A stretch of 64,000 bases of DNA from Mesorhizobium sp. J8 (GTDB lineage Bacteria; Pseudomonadota; Alphaproteobacteria; Rhizobiales; Rhizobiaceae). The notes below the pieces were generated by a model that worked only from the letters and a program-made list of their open reading frames with translations, did no database searches and was not told where the DNA came from. Position numbers and translations under genes: made by a program. The DNA lies in NCBI RefSeq assembly GCF_016591715.1, contig NZ_AP024109.1, positions 5,146,001 to 5,210,000 on the forward strand, in the 5' to 3' direction. How positions within the stretch are numbered: the stretch's first letter is position 1; each line of letters opens with the position of its first letter. Positions 44,107 to 55,929 of the stretch are shown here, one piece after another.

Positions 44107-44757
44107 ATGCGCAAGATCATCGCCGCCACATTCGTCAGCCTCGACGGCGTCATGCAGGCGCCCGGCGGTCCGGAAGAGGATCCGGTCGGCGGCTTCAAGT
44201 TTGGCGGCTGGACGTTCCATTACTTCGACGAGGTGGCGGGCGGCGCAATGGAGGAACTGTTCTCCAAACCGTTCGACCTGCTGCTCGGCCGCAGGACCTA
44301 CGATATCTTCGCCGCGTACTGGCCGTATCAGAACGATGCCATCGCCGATGTCTTCAATCCCGCGACCAAATATGTGGCGACGCACCGGCCGGATTCGTTG
44401 ACCTGGCAGAACACGCAGTCGCTCGGGCCTGACATCGTTGCGAGGCTGAAGGAACTCAAGCAGGAAGACGGGCCGGACCTGCTCATCCAGGGCTCGGGCA
44501 ATCTGATCCAGACCTTGCTCGCCAACGGGCTGATCGATGAGATCCGGCTGATGATCTTTCCGCTGCTGCTGGGCAAGGGCAAGCGGCTGTTCGGCGACGA
44601 CGCGATGCCGGCCGCCTTCAAGCTCGTCAAGTCGCAGGCTTCCACCACCGGCGTCATCATGGCGACCTATGAGCGCGGAGGCGAAATCCGTACCGGCTCG
44701 TTTGCCCAGCAGGAGCCTTCGCAAGCCGAGCTCGAGCGGCGCAGGAACTGGAAGTAG
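44107..44757 (+). CDS. Dihydrofolate reductase/RibD-C family protein
   Basis: The 216-residue product starts MRKIIAATFVSLDGVMQAPG and has the RibD C-terminal pattern: LLGRRTYDIFAAYWP, DLLIQGSGNLIQTLLANGLI and DEIRLMIFPLLLGKGKRLF. Such proteins bind NADPH, but most are not true DHFR enzymes; the substrate is unknown. A GGAG ribosome site lies before the ATG. A perfect 27-base hairpin follows the stop, and a GST gene comes next on the same strand. Confidence 0.87.
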   Translation: MRKIIAATFVSLDGVMQAPGGPEEDPVGGFKFGGWTFHYFDEVAGGAMEELFSKPFDLLLGRRTYDIFAAYWPYQNDAIADVFNPATKYVATHRPDSLTWQNTQSLGPDIVARLKELKQEDGPDLLIQGSGNLIQTLLANGLIDEIRLMIFPLLLGKGKRLFGDDAMPAAFKLVKSQASTTGVIMATYERGGEIRTGSFAQQEPSQAELERRRNWK

Positions 44758-44768
44758 CACAAGCCAAA

Positions 44769-44795
44769 TGCGCGGCGGGCCGGGCCCGCCGCGCA
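44769..44795. terminator. Perfect 13-pair hairpin after the DHFR-like gene
   Basis: TGCGCGGCGGGCC and GGCCCGCCGCGCA meet around a single base. There is no T-run, so it may act as a factor-dependent terminator or mRNA end stabiliser. Confidence 0.6.
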
Positions 44796-44847
44796 TCCGA
44801 TTAGGAAGCGTCTTTCACAACGACGACCAAACGGCCGGGAACCGCCG

Positions 44848-45498
44848 ATGATCCCCACCATCACCGCTTTCGAACGGTCGCCCGATGGCGGCAGAGGGCT
44901 GGCGCGCGACATGCAAGTCCGTTGGGCGCTTGAGGAAGTCGGCCAGCCTTATGACGTTCGTCTCGTATCGTTCGGCGGTATGAAGCAGCGCGCGCATCTC
45001 GCGCTCAATCCCTTCGGCAGTATCCCGACCTATGAAGAAGGCGATCTCGCTCTGTTCGAGTCGGGGGCGATCGTCCTTCACATCGCGGAACGCCACCCGG
45101 GCCTGTTGCCTGACGATGCGAACGCCCGGGCGCGTGCGATCGTCTGGATGTTTGCCGCCTTCAGCACTGTGGAGCCGCCGATCCTCGAGCGCGCGACCGC
45201 CGTGATCCTTGAGCGCGATGAGCCGTGGCACGACGAGCGCCTGCCCCTGGTCGACGGCCGGATCCGCAAGCGTCTGGCCGAGCTCTCCCGCCACCTCGGC
45301 GATTCCGACTGGCTCGATGGCGGCTTCAGCGCCGGCGACCTTGTCATGGTGGGCGTGCTGCGCCGGCTGCAGCGATCGGGGCTGCTGAACGAATTCCCGA
45401 ACATTGCCGCCTATGTCGCCCGCGGCGAGGCGCGGCCGGCCTTCAAGCGGGCATTCGAAGCGCAATTGGCGATCGCCAGGGCCGCAGCGGATGCCTGA
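44848..45498 (+). CDS. Glutathione S-transferase family protein
   Basis: A 216-residue GST. In the thioredoxin-like N-domain, RWALEEVGQPYDVRLVSFGG leads to NPFGSIPTYEEGDLALFESG, the GSH-binding cis-Pro and ES motif. The helical C-domain contains WLDGGFSAGDLVMVGVLRRL, the usual ADI/L-type motif. Substrate unknown; likely detoxification. It ends 12 bases before the stop of the convergent LysR gene. Cytoplasmic. Confidence 0.88.
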   Translation: MIPTITAFERSPDGGRGLARDMQVRWALEEVGQPYDVRLVSFGGMKQRAHLALNPFGSIPTYEEGDLALFESGAIVLHIAERHPGLLPDDANARARAIVWMFAAFSTVEPPILERATAVILERDEPWHDERLPLVDGRIRKRLAELSRHLGDSDWLDGGFSAGDLVMVGVLRRLQRSGLLNEFPNIAAYVARGEARPAFKRAFEAQLAIARAAADA

Positions 45499-45510
45499 CC
45501 GGCGGTCGCG

Positions 45511-46377
45511 TCACGCCGCCTGGCGATAGCGCGAAAGACCTTCGCGGATATGGCTGGCGAAAGCCTTCGCGGCTGGCTGGGTGGCGTGTTTCGGCAGGTG
45601 CAGGTTGACCGAGAAATTCGGCAGCGGCGGAAGACCGGCATCGGACAGGATGTCGAGATCGGCCGGCACCGTCGAGGCAAGCCATGTGGTCACGGCAAGG
45701 TCCGACCGCACCGTCGCGGTCGTCGCGTCGATGTTGCCGTTCTCGAACACGGTGCGCCAATCGAGCCCATTCTCGCTGAGCGCGGCGAGCACCGCCGGCC
45801 GGAAGGCGCAGGTGTCGGCGACGATCGAGACCGGCAGCGGCCGCTTCAGGCGCGCCGCCCCGCCTCTGGCGCCGACCCAGACCAGCCGGTCGACGAGCAG
45901 GCATTCGCCGGCGCTGGGGCCGACGCGCTCCTCGATCACGGCAAGGTCGATGGTGCCGGCCGCCAAGGCCGCCGCGAGTTCCGGCGAAGAGGCGCAGACC
46001 AGCGATATCTCCACTTGAGGATAGGCTTCGGCATAGGCTTTCAGCACGGGCGCGAGCAGCGTGCCGACGAGATCGTAAGGCACGCCGATCCGCACCTGTC
46101 CGGCAACGGCCCCGCTCCTGATTTCGGCGAGGATCTCGTCGTTGAGCTGCAGCAGGCGCCTGGCTTTGTCGAGCAGCCGCTCACCCACCCGCGTCAGCTT
46201 CAAACCGCGGCGGTCCCGCTCGAACAGGCTCTGGCCCAGCACCTCTTCCAGCCGTTTGACCTGCTGGCTGACGGCGCCTTGCGTCAGGTGGAGCGCGTTG
46301 GCGGCCGCCGTCATGCTGGCCTTGTCGGCCGTCGTGACGAAGGTGCGGATGAGGGTCGTGTCGAGATCGCGGATCAT
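45511..46377 (-). CDS. LysR-family regulator, divergent from a LysE exporter
   Basis: The 288-residue LTTR begins MIRDLDTTLIRTFVTTADKA, and the helix-turn-helix reads NALHLTQGAVSQQVKRLEEV. The effector-binding half has VRIGVPYDLVGTLLAPVLKA. The start at 46377 is preceded by AT-rich promoter-like DNA and discards 65 spurious residues. It is divergent from the LysE-type gene across 99 bases, like ArgP/LysG-lysE pairs, so it probably activates that exporter. The inducer is unknown. Confidence 0.88.
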   Translation of the reverse strand: MIRDLDTTLIRTFVTTADKASMTAAANALHLTQGAVSQQVKRLEEVLGQSLFERDRRGLKLTRVGERLLDKARRLLQLNDEILAEIRSGAVAGQVRIGVPYDLVGTLLAPVLKAYAEAYPQVEISLVCASSPELAAALAAGTIDLAVIEERVGPSAGECLLVDRLVWVGARGGAARLKRPLPVSIVADTCAFRPAVLAALSENGLDWRTVFENGNIDATTATVRSDLAVTTWLASTVPADLDILSDAGLPPLPNFSVNLHLPKHATQPAAKAFASHIREGLSRYRQAA

Positions 46378-46476
46378 GGCGGCATTATAATTGCTAATGC
46401 AAACCATATCAAACATTGCATTTACTGATATGACTAAGCACCTAAGCATGGCGGCTTGTTCGACTGGGAAGCCCGC

Positions 46477-47076
46477 ATGTCCGAAACCATCATCCCGTTG
46501 GTCCTGTTCGCGCTGATCTCGACCGCGACGCCCGGCATCGCCACAACGCTCTCGACCGCCTCCGGCGCGCAATTCGGCTTTCGCCGTTCCGTGCCGCTGA
46601 TGGCCGGCAGCGCCGCCGGACTGGCGACCGTGGCGGCAGCGGGCGCGGCCGGCCTGGCTGGACTTTTAGCCGCCATTCCATCCCTGCAGCTCGCCATGAA
46701 GATCGCCGGCTCGCTCTATCTGATCTGGCTGGCGATCAAGATCGGCCGCAGCGGTCCGCCCAACCTCGACATCAGCATGGCCAAGCCGAACAGCTTTTTC
46801 GGCGGCGCTGGCATCCAGTGGATGAATCCGAAAGGCTGGGCGATGGGGCTCGGGGCCGCCGCGTCCTTCGCAGCCCTTGCGGATGGTCCGCTGCAACTCG
46901 CGCTGCTGCTGGGCGCCGTGTTCGGCCTGGCTGCGGCTTTCTCGCTGTCGCTGTGGTGCGTGGCGGGAACCCTGCTTGCCCGCCTGCTCAAGACCGAGCG
47001 CCAGTGGCGCGCGCTCAACATCGTGCTCGGCCTGCTGCTGGCCGCCTCGATCCTGCAGATGTGGCGGCCCGCCTAA
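46477..47076 (+). CDS. LysE/RhtB-family exporter
   Basis: A 199-residue membrane protein of six helices. It starts MSETIIPLVLFALISTATPG, which carries the family's ATPG motif, then FGFRRSVPLMAGSAAGL and IQWMNPKGWAMGLGAAASFA, where NPKGW is diagnostic. It exports amino acids or related metabolites. GGGAAG precedes the ATG. A large inverted-repeat element follows the stop. Control by the divergent LysR gene is inferred. Confidence 0.88.
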   Translation: MSETIIPLVLFALISTATPGIATTLSTASGAQFGFRRSVPLMAGSAAGLATVAAAGAAGLAGLLAAIPSLQLAMKIAGSLYLIWLAIKIGRSGPPNLDISMAKPNSFFGGAGIQWMNPKGWAMGLGAAASFAALADGPLQLALLLGAVFGLAAAFSLSLWCVAGTLLARLLKTERQWRALNIVLGLLLAASILQMWRPA

Positions 47077-47085
47077 CGCTGGTTC

Positions 47086-47246
47086 CTCGCCCCACGAAAG
47101 TGGGGGAGGTGGCTCGGCGAAGCCGAGACGGAGAGGGGAGTGGCACCGCCCTAACAAGTAACCCTGCGAAGGGACTCGCCCTACGAAGCCCCCTCTCCGG
47201 CCGCTTCGCGGCCATCTCTCCCCCGCTTTGCGGGGGCGAGGAACTC
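47086..47246. repeat. Inverted-repeat intergenic element of about 160 bases (family C)
   Basis: The left end (CCTCGCCCCACGAAAGTGGG...) and the reverse complement of the right end (CCTCGCCCCCGCAAAGCGGG...) match over roughly 30 bases. Inner hairpins (GGCTCGGCGAAGCCGAG and GGCCGCTTCGCGGCC) and a shared GGAGAGGGG stretch follow. It fills the space between convergent LysE and SDR genes. It resembles a non-autonomous MITE-like or REP-like element. Confidence 0.7.
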
Positions 47247-47249
47247 ACT

Positions 47250-48044
47250 TCAGACGGCGTAGCGCGCCGCCGGCTTGCCGGAGAACAGGCTGCCGAAGAA
47301 ATGATCCCTGGCGCCGAGATAAGTGCTCAGCTCGGAAGCGTCGGCAAGACCGGGCGCGGTGACGGTCTCGCCCTGGGCGAAGCCGGCAAGTGCTGCGTCG
47401 ACCAGATCCTCGGCGCTCATGATCCAGTCCGGATTGAGCTTGTCGAGGCTGATGCCGGAGACGTCCCACAACTCGGTGCGGACCGGTCCGGGCACGACCG
47501 ACTGGACTTTCACATTGGTGCCGGCGACTTCCTTCTGCAGCGCTTCCGTGAAGTTGGCGACATAGGCCTTGGTGCCGCTGTAGATGCCGCCGACGGCGAT
47601 GCCATAGGCGACGACCGAGGCGATGTTGATGATGCCGCCGCGGTTGCGCTTGATGAGGCCCGGCAGCACAGCGCGGGTCAGCCTGGTCAGCGCAATGACA
47701 TTGACCTTGATCATGCGCTCGGCCGCGTCGGCATCGGCGCCGGCGATCGTCTCCAGGCCGCCCACGCCGGCATTGTTGATCAGCAGCGTCACGCTGTCGT
47801 CCGCCGCCACCGCCTGCTCGACGCGGCGCAGATCGGCATCGGCCGCAAGGTCGGCGACGATCGTCTCGACCTTGCGGCCATAGGCATAGGAGAGCCTGTC
47901 GGCCAGCTCCCGCAGCCGGTCGGCGCGGCGCGCCACCAGCACTAGGTCGTAGCCCTGCCCTGCCAGCCGGTCCGCATAGACCGCGCCTATGCCCGACGAT
48001 GCGCCGGTGATGACGGCCGTGCCCTTGTTGTCCTTCGTGCTCAT
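47250..48044 (-). CDS. Short-chain dehydrogenase/reductase
   Basis: A 264-residue classical SDR with cofactor loop TGASSGIG, NNAG, catalytic Ser in IINIASVVAYG, and YSGTKAYVANF as YxxxK. The ARRADRLRELADRLS stretch suggests NADP preference. Substrate unknown. It lies divergently to a MarR gene with two clear palindromes between them, so it is probably repressed by it. Cytoplasmic. Confidence 0.88.
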   Translation of the reverse strand: MSTKDNKGTAVITGASSGIGAVYADRLAGQGYDLVLVARRADRLRELADRLSYAYGRKVETIVADLAADADLRRVEQAVAADDSVTLLINNAGVGGLETIAGADADAAERMIKVNVIALTRLTRAVLPGLIKRNRGGIINIASVVAYGIAVGGIYSGTKAYVANFTEALQKEVAGTNVKVQSVVPGPVRTELWDVSGISLDKLNPDWIMSAEDLVDAALAGFAQGETVTAPGLADASELSTYLGARDHFFGSLFSGKPAARYAV

Positions 48045-48118
48045 TGTTCTGTTCCTTCGTTCGCTTCGCTTGGTCCGGCGCGACGATCACGTCATCTGCC
48101 GGGCCTCCGATCTAGATT

Positions 48119-48159
48119 AGTGGCATATGCCACTTTCCCGAAAGTGGGTATATGCCACT
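48119..48159. promoter_or_regulatory. Two MarR-type operator palindromes
   Basis: AGTGGCATATGCCACT (48119-48134) is a perfect 16-base dyad, and AGTGGGTATATGCCACT (48143-48159) is a near copy. The space between the two cores also pairs (CCACTTT/AAAGTGG). They lie in the divergent SDR/MarR promoter region. Confidence 0.85.
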
Positions 48160-48232
48160 ATCTTGTCAACGGCAGCGGCGAAAACTATTTCTGCGGCAGG
48201 CTGGCGCGTCTTTGCGCCGGCGAGGAGCGATC

Positions 48233-48697
48233 ATGGCAGAAGCTCGGAAGCCCGGATTCAGTGACTGCAACAACGCCACACTGCGCCGTGCTGCGCGCAG
48301 TCTCGGCCGCTTCTACGACGACGCGCTGGCGCCGTCCGGCCTGAAGGGCACGCAGTTCGGCCTGCTTTTTCAGATCCACATCGGCGATGAGCCCGCGATG
48401 GGCACCATCGCCGAAGCGCTGATCATGGATCTGTCCGCGCTCGGCCACACGCTGAAGCCGCTGATCCGCGACGGCTATGTAGAGACCTTCGCCGACAAGG
48501 ACGACCGCCGCGTCAAGCGCGTGCGGCTGACGCCGCGAGGCCAGGCCAAGCTCGACGAGGCGCTCGAGTTCTGGAGTATCGCGCAGCAGCAGTTCGAGAA
48601 AAAGGTCGGCGCGGAGCAGGCGGCAAAGCTGCGAGCCGCACTGGACGCAGTGGCTGATCTCGACCTGGAAATGCCGACGGCCGCTCTTTCGCCCTGA
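48233..48697 (+). CDS. MarR-family regulator
   Basis: A 154-residue winged-helix regulator. PSGLKGTQFGLLFQIHIGDE and MGTIAEALIMDLSALGHTLK form the recognition region, and DGYVETFADKDDRRVKRVRL is the wing with the DxRxxR signature. GAGGAG precedes the ATG at 48233, excluding 27 upstream residues that cross the operator. It should repress itself and the divergent SDR. Its stop is 35 bases from the end of the convergent MFS gene. Confidence 0.88.
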   Translation: MAEARKPGFSDCNNATLRRAARSLGRFYDDALAPSGLKGTQFGLLFQIHIGDEPAMGTIAEALIMDLSALGHTLKPLIRDGYVETFADKDDRRVKRVRLTPRGQAKLDEALEFWSIAQQQFEKKVGAEQAAKLRAALDAVADLDLEMPTAALSP

Positions 48698-48731
48698 AGA
48701 AGCGGCCGCGATTCAGGCTCTGTAGCGCCTC

Positions 48732-49910
48732 TTATTCGGCCGGCATCGCCACCGGCCGGGCCAACATTCGGCCGGCGAGCACGATGCCCAGCCCGATGAT
48801 CGGGAAAACGGCCGCGACCAGGCCGAGATCGGCCGGGACGCCGAAGCGCAGCACGGCCGCGCCGACCACCGCACCCAAAGCGACGCCGAAATAGAGCGCC
48901 GACGCATTGAGCGACAGCACGATGGGCGCGGCGTCGGGCGCGATCTTGAGGATGCGGCTCGCCTGCGCCGGCGGGAAGGCCCAGCCGACGATACCCCAAG
49001 GCACCATCATGCCCATCAGCGCCGGTCCGGCGACCGAATGCGGCAGGAAGGTCGGGATCAGCGAGAAGGTGACGAGCATGGCGGCCGACAGGGTCAGCGA
49101 CCAGGCGACGGTGCGGGTCGCGCCGAAGCGGTCGGCGGCCTGGCCGCCGGCGATGTTGCCGATGACGGCGCCGACGCCGAAGGCGAGCAGCATGCCGGGC
49201 AGTGCGATCGGCGACAGCCCGCCACCCTGGATGGCCAAGGGCGCGATGAAGGCGAAGACGGTGAACGCGCCGATCAGCGCAAGCGCAGTCGTCAGCAGGA
49301 TCGGCATGACGCCGGGGCGGACCGCCGCCGCCAGCCTGCGCTTCAGCGGCAGCCTGGTGCCGACGATGCCGCGCGGCAAACGCCACCACAGGATCGCGCC
49401 CGACAGCGCGCCGAGCGCGGCGATGGCGAAGAACGTGCCGCGCCATCCGGCGATCGCCGCGACCAGCGCGCCGAGCGGCGCGCCGACCGCCACCGCCACC
49501 GTAGTGCCGCCGACGACGACGGCGATGGCGCGCGCCCGGTGATGGTCGTCGACCAGCGCCACGGCCGTCCCTTGCGCGGTCGCCGCGAACAGGCCGGACG
49601 ACAGCGCCATGACGATGCGCGCGATCAAAAGCAGCTCGAAGGACGAGCTCACCGCCGCCACCAGGTTGCCTATGACGAAGAACACCAGCGTCCACAGGAT
49701 GACACGCCGCCGGTCCCACTCGCCGGTCAGCGTCGCCAGCACCGGCGCGCCGATCGCGTAGGCGAGCGCGAAGGCGGTGATCAGCGAGCCGGCGAGCGGC
49801 ACGGAAATGCCGGCATCGGCGGCAATGTCGGGCAGAAGGCTCGAGATGACGAAGCCTTCGGTCGAGATCGCGAACGATCCGAGCGCAAGCCAGAAGATCC
49901 GCTTGTCCAT
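48732..49910 (-). CDS. MFS transporter (DHA1 family)
   Basis: A 392-residue, twelve-helix MFS protein beginning MDKRIFWLALGSFAISTEGF. The STEGFVISSLLPDIAADAGI segment matches the DHA1 arabinose-efflux group, and loop 2-3 reads TGEWDRRRVILWTLVF. Substrate unknown. It is divergent from an ArsR-like gene, with a TTCAA...TTGAA dyad just upstream of its start, so that regulator likely controls it. No accessory efflux genes are near. Confidence 0.87.
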   Translation of the reverse strand: MDKRIFWLALGSFAISTEGFVISSLLPDIAADAGISVPLAGSLITAFALAYAIGAPVLATLTGEWDRRRVILWTLVFFVIGNLVAAVSSSFELLLIARIVMALSSGLFAATAQGTAVALVDDHHRARAIAVVVGGTTVAVAVGAPLGALVAAIAGWRGTFFAIAALGALSGAILWWRLPRGIVGTRLPLKRRLAAAVRPGVMPILLTTALALIGAFTVFAFIAPLAIQGGGLSPIALPGMLLAFGVGAVIGNIAGGQAADRFGATRTVAWSLTLSAAMLVTFSLIPTFLPHSVAGPALMGMMVPWGIVGWAFPPAQASRILKIAPDAAPIVLSLNASALYFGVALGAVVGAAVLRFGVPADLGLVAAVFPIIGLGIVLAGRMLARPVAMPAE

Positions 49911-49926
49911 GGGGGATTGTCCTTAG

Positions 49927-49942
49927 TTCAAAAGTTATTGAA
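49927..49942. promoter_or_regulatory. Operator-like dyad upstream of the MFS gene
   Basis: TTCAAAAGTTATTGAA has TTCAA/TTGAA arms around six bases and is followed by CAATTGGACATA. It lies 17 bases before the MFS start, between it and the ArsR-like regulator gene. Confidence 0.55.
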
Positions 49943-50104
49943 CAATTGGACATAGCAGGGCATGATGTCAACCGAGCCGGGACAAAATAGCTGAACCCTG
50001 CTGACAGCCCTGTGTCAGGACCAGGCCGAAAGGAAGAGGCTATATCCATCGGCGGAAAGGGAAGCCGCGTTGAAGTTCGTGCCGTTTGTGCTTAATTCTG
50101 GGTC

Positions 50105-50461
50105 ATGAGCCTGCCCCATCCAACCGCCGACCAGATCAGCCTGCCGATCGTGCTCGCCGTGCTCGGCGACCCGACCCGGCTTTCCATCGTGCGCTATCTG
50201 GCGAGCAAGGAAGGCGTGCCGATGAACTGCAGCAAGTTCCTCGACCTCGCCTCCAAGACCAATCTCAGCTACCACCTCGCCAAGCTGCGCGAGGCGGGCG
50301 TCACCCGCAGCGAAGCGGTCGGTACCAGCCGGCTGATCACGCTGCGCCGCGACGACCTCGACAAGCGCTTTCCCGGCTTGCTCGACAGCGTGATTGCCGC
50401 GGCTGAGAGCGACAAGGATCTGCCGGCGGTCGGCACCGCCGAAGCCGAGCTTTCGGCCTGA
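50105..50461 (+). CDS. ArsR-like winged-helix regulator
   Basis: A 118-residue product. The ArsR/SmtB-type fold is seen in ISLPIVLAVLGDPTRLSIVR, then NCSKFLDLASKTNLSYHLAK and LREAGVTRSEAVGTSRLITL. No metal-binding ELCVCDL motif is present, so the ligand is not a classical thiophilic metal; one Cys in the helix-turn-helix could be redox-sensitive. It is divergent from the MFS exporter and probably represses it. Confidence 0.85.
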   Translation: MSLPHPTADQISLPIVLAVLGDPTRLSIVRYLASKEGVPMNCSKFLDLASKTNLSYHLAKLREAGVTRSEAVGTSRLITLRRDDLDKRFPGLLDSVIAAAESDKDLPAVGTAEAELSA

Positions 50462-50572
50462 GCGATAAAATTTGCGCGCGCCTCGGGCCTCACAATCGCC
50501 GCTAATTTCAGGATGACATCCGGGCGTCCCGCCGCCTATATCTGGTCGCGCCTTGGAAATTGCAGCCAAAAG

Positions 50573-51397
50573 ATGAAGCGCAAAGCTACGCTCCGACTGA
50601 CGCTTAAGGCACTCCTTGCCGCTCCATTGCTGCTCGCCGCCCTGCCGGCCTTGGCTCAGGAAGCGACGGGACCGATCATCTCTATCATCGGTGGTCTCGC
50701 GCCGGATGATTTGCTCAACATCCGCGCCACCGCTTCGCCGGGCGGAAAGATCGAAGCGCGCCTGCCCAACGGCGCGGCCCTGAGGAACTACGGCTGCAAG
50801 ACCGTCAACAATTATCCATGGTGCAAGGTCGAGGACACGCAGGACGCCCACATAACCGGCTGGGCGCCCGCACGCTATCTGAGCCCCACCAACCCGGCGT
50901 CGCCTCCTGAAGACACCGCCACGCCGGCGACGGAGGCCAGTGTGCCTCCGGCAGCTATATCGCCTCAGCCCTCCGAAGCGCCGCCACCTGATATCGCGGC
51001 GCGCCTGGGCAGCACCAAGCCCGCGGACCCGCCATCCGCGGTCGAGATCGGCAGGACCGCCATGCAGGACGCCTATGGCCTCGCTTTCGCGGCCGCGGCG
51101 ACCGCTCAATCCGACGCCCCTGCCCCCGACGCCGCCGGCGGTATCCCCTGCGCGCGTCATGTCGGCCAACCGATGACCCGCTGCGAGATAAGCGTGGCGC
51201 GCACGGGCGGCGACAGCACCGTGACGGTGACATGGCCGGACGGCGGCACGCGCGCCATCAATTTCCACGACGGCAAGCCCGCCGGCTCCGACTCCGCCGA
51301 TGAATTCCGCTTCACGCGCGAAGGCACTCTCAACATGATCCGCATCGGCGCCTCCGAACGCTTCGAGATCACGGATCAGCTGGCGCAAGGGGAGTAA
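50573..51397 (+). CDS. Secreted SH3-domain protein
   Basis: A 274-residue exported protein. The signal peptide is MKRKATLRLTLKALLAAPLL with cleavage after ALAQ. A bacterial SH3-like domain follows (LNIRATASPGGKIEARLPNG, then NYPWCKVEDTQDAHITGWAP). Next come a Pro/Ala-rich linker (about 100-160) and a C-terminal domain with two Cys (IPCARHVGQPMTRCEISV) found in other rhizobial secreted proteins. It may bind cell wall; function is otherwise unknown. The ATG at 50573 places the signal correctly. Confidence 0.8.
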   Translation: MKRKATLRLTLKALLAAPLLLAALPALAQEATGPIISIIGGLAPDDLLNIRATASPGGKIEARLPNGAALRNYGCKTVNNYPWCKVEDTQDAHITGWAPARYLSPTNPASPPEDTATPATEASVPPAAISPQPSEAPPPDIAARLGSTKPADPPSAVEIGRTAMQDAYGLAFAAAATAQSDAPAPDAAGGIPCARHVGQPMTRCEISVARTGGDSTVTVTWPDGGTRAINFHDGKPAGSDSADEFRFTREGTLNMIRIGASERFEITDQLAQGE

Positions 51398-51436
51398 GGC
51401 AGTACGGCAATAAGGCAGTAGGGAAAGAAAGCACCC

Positions 51437-51531
51437 ACTCCCCTACTCCCCTACTCCCCTACTCCCCTACTCCCCTACTCCCCTGCTCCCCTACTCCCCT
51501 GCTCCCCTACTCCCTACTGCCCTACTGCCCT
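51437..51531. repeat. Twelve tandem octanucleotides (ACTCCCCT) upstream of carB
   Basis: Units of ACTCCCCT repeat from 51437, with A-to-G changes in units 7 and 9, a seven-base unit 10, and ACTGCCCT as the last two. Nine units contain CCCC, so the minus strand carries GGGG every eight bases. The flanks (AAGGCAGTAGGGA on the left, TCCCTACTGCCCTACTGCC on the right) are partly complementary. Confidence 0.92.
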
Positions 51532-51671
51532 TCATTTTCGGGGTTACATCCCGCAAAACTCTTCCCTATAAGGCCCTCCTAGCCTGATACCTGAATCGCA
51601 AGCACAACCGGCCGGGACCTCACCCGTCCCGGTTTTTCGTGCAAGCCGCTCGCCGAACGGATTTTTCGAAC

Positions 51672-55169
<3,498 letters not shown>

Positions 55170-55188
55170 TAACTAATTTTGCTTCCGT

Positions 55189-55929
55189 TTAGGGTGAGCC
55201 TAGAAAGCGCTTTGTATTATCTATTACCTCTCCCAAATTAACGATTGGATCTATCTCCCACGTCTGTATAAATGCCCTTGAAAGAAATAGGTTTAAATGG
55301 CCCGGCTGTGTAGTTGCCGGCAATTTTGAACCTTCGACTTCTTTTGCTCTTTTTAGAACGAGAAACTGAATCTCGCGCAAATAATATATGTCGTTATACA
55401 GAAAATTCAATATATCGCATGACCGAAACATAACATTCAAGGATAAATTTCCGTCTCTATATTTAAAATCTCCGCTTGTAGGGCAAGGTACATAGCCTGG
55501 CCACCTTTTATTGTACAGATCAGATGGTCTGAAAAAAGTAAAAACATGGGTACTAGCGCGCGGAAACTCCGACACTTCACTTATGAGCTTTTCGATCTGA
55601 TTGATGGCATTTAATGGAGTGGGTCGCGAAGCCGTGTCAGGAAAATTCTCTAACCTGTTGCGATAGCTAGGTTTGCTAATTCGATCCTTTTCCGAGGTGT
55701 AAACGCGAGCCGTTCTTTCTATTGCTTTGAGCCCTCGCACGCCGAGCAACTCGCCAAATTCGTGCCGCCGTTCTGCAAAATGCCCAAATGCGTCTGTCGA
55801 ATATGGTATAAATACCACCAGAGGGCTGATTTCCAGCGATCGCTTGACTCGCCTACCTCGCAGGAAAACTTCCGAGATTGCCTTGAGGCAAGCATCAGTT
55901 TCCGATTTTGACGTTATTGCGTATGTCAT
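55189..55929 (-). CDS. Divergent thymidylate-synthase-like protein
   Basis: A 246-residue product. The C-terminal half follows ThyA in order: VPCPTSGDFKYRDGNLSLNV with Cys149 at the catalytic PC position, MFRSCDILNFLYNDIYYLRE matching the phosphate-binding RSCD and the FN-I-YxL helix, and GHLNLFLSRAF near the GDxHxY position. The His after the Cys and the GDxHxY motif are changed, so ordinary dTMP synthesis is doubtful. The N-terminus is unrelated to known ThyA. It overlaps the end of the membrane-protein gene by 35 bases, so translation is probably coupled. AT-rich and clearly foreign to its surroundings. Confidence 0.65.
   Translation of the reverse strand: MTYAITSKSETDACLKAISEVFLRGRRVKRSLEISPLVVFIPYSTDAFGHFAERRHEFGELLGVRGLKAIERTARVYTSEKDRISKPSYRNRLENFPDTASRPTPLNAINQIEKLISEVSEFPRASTHVFTFFRPSDLYNKRWPGYVPCPTSGDFKYRDGNLSLNVMFRSCDILNFLYNDIYYLREIQFLVLKRAKEVEGSKLPATTQPGHLNLFLSRAFIQTWEIDPIVNLGEVIDNTKRFLGSP

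Noticed and set aside
51437..51531. The carB upstream octamer tract as a CRISPR array
   Set aside because: Units are contiguous 8-mers without spacers; it is a microsatellite.
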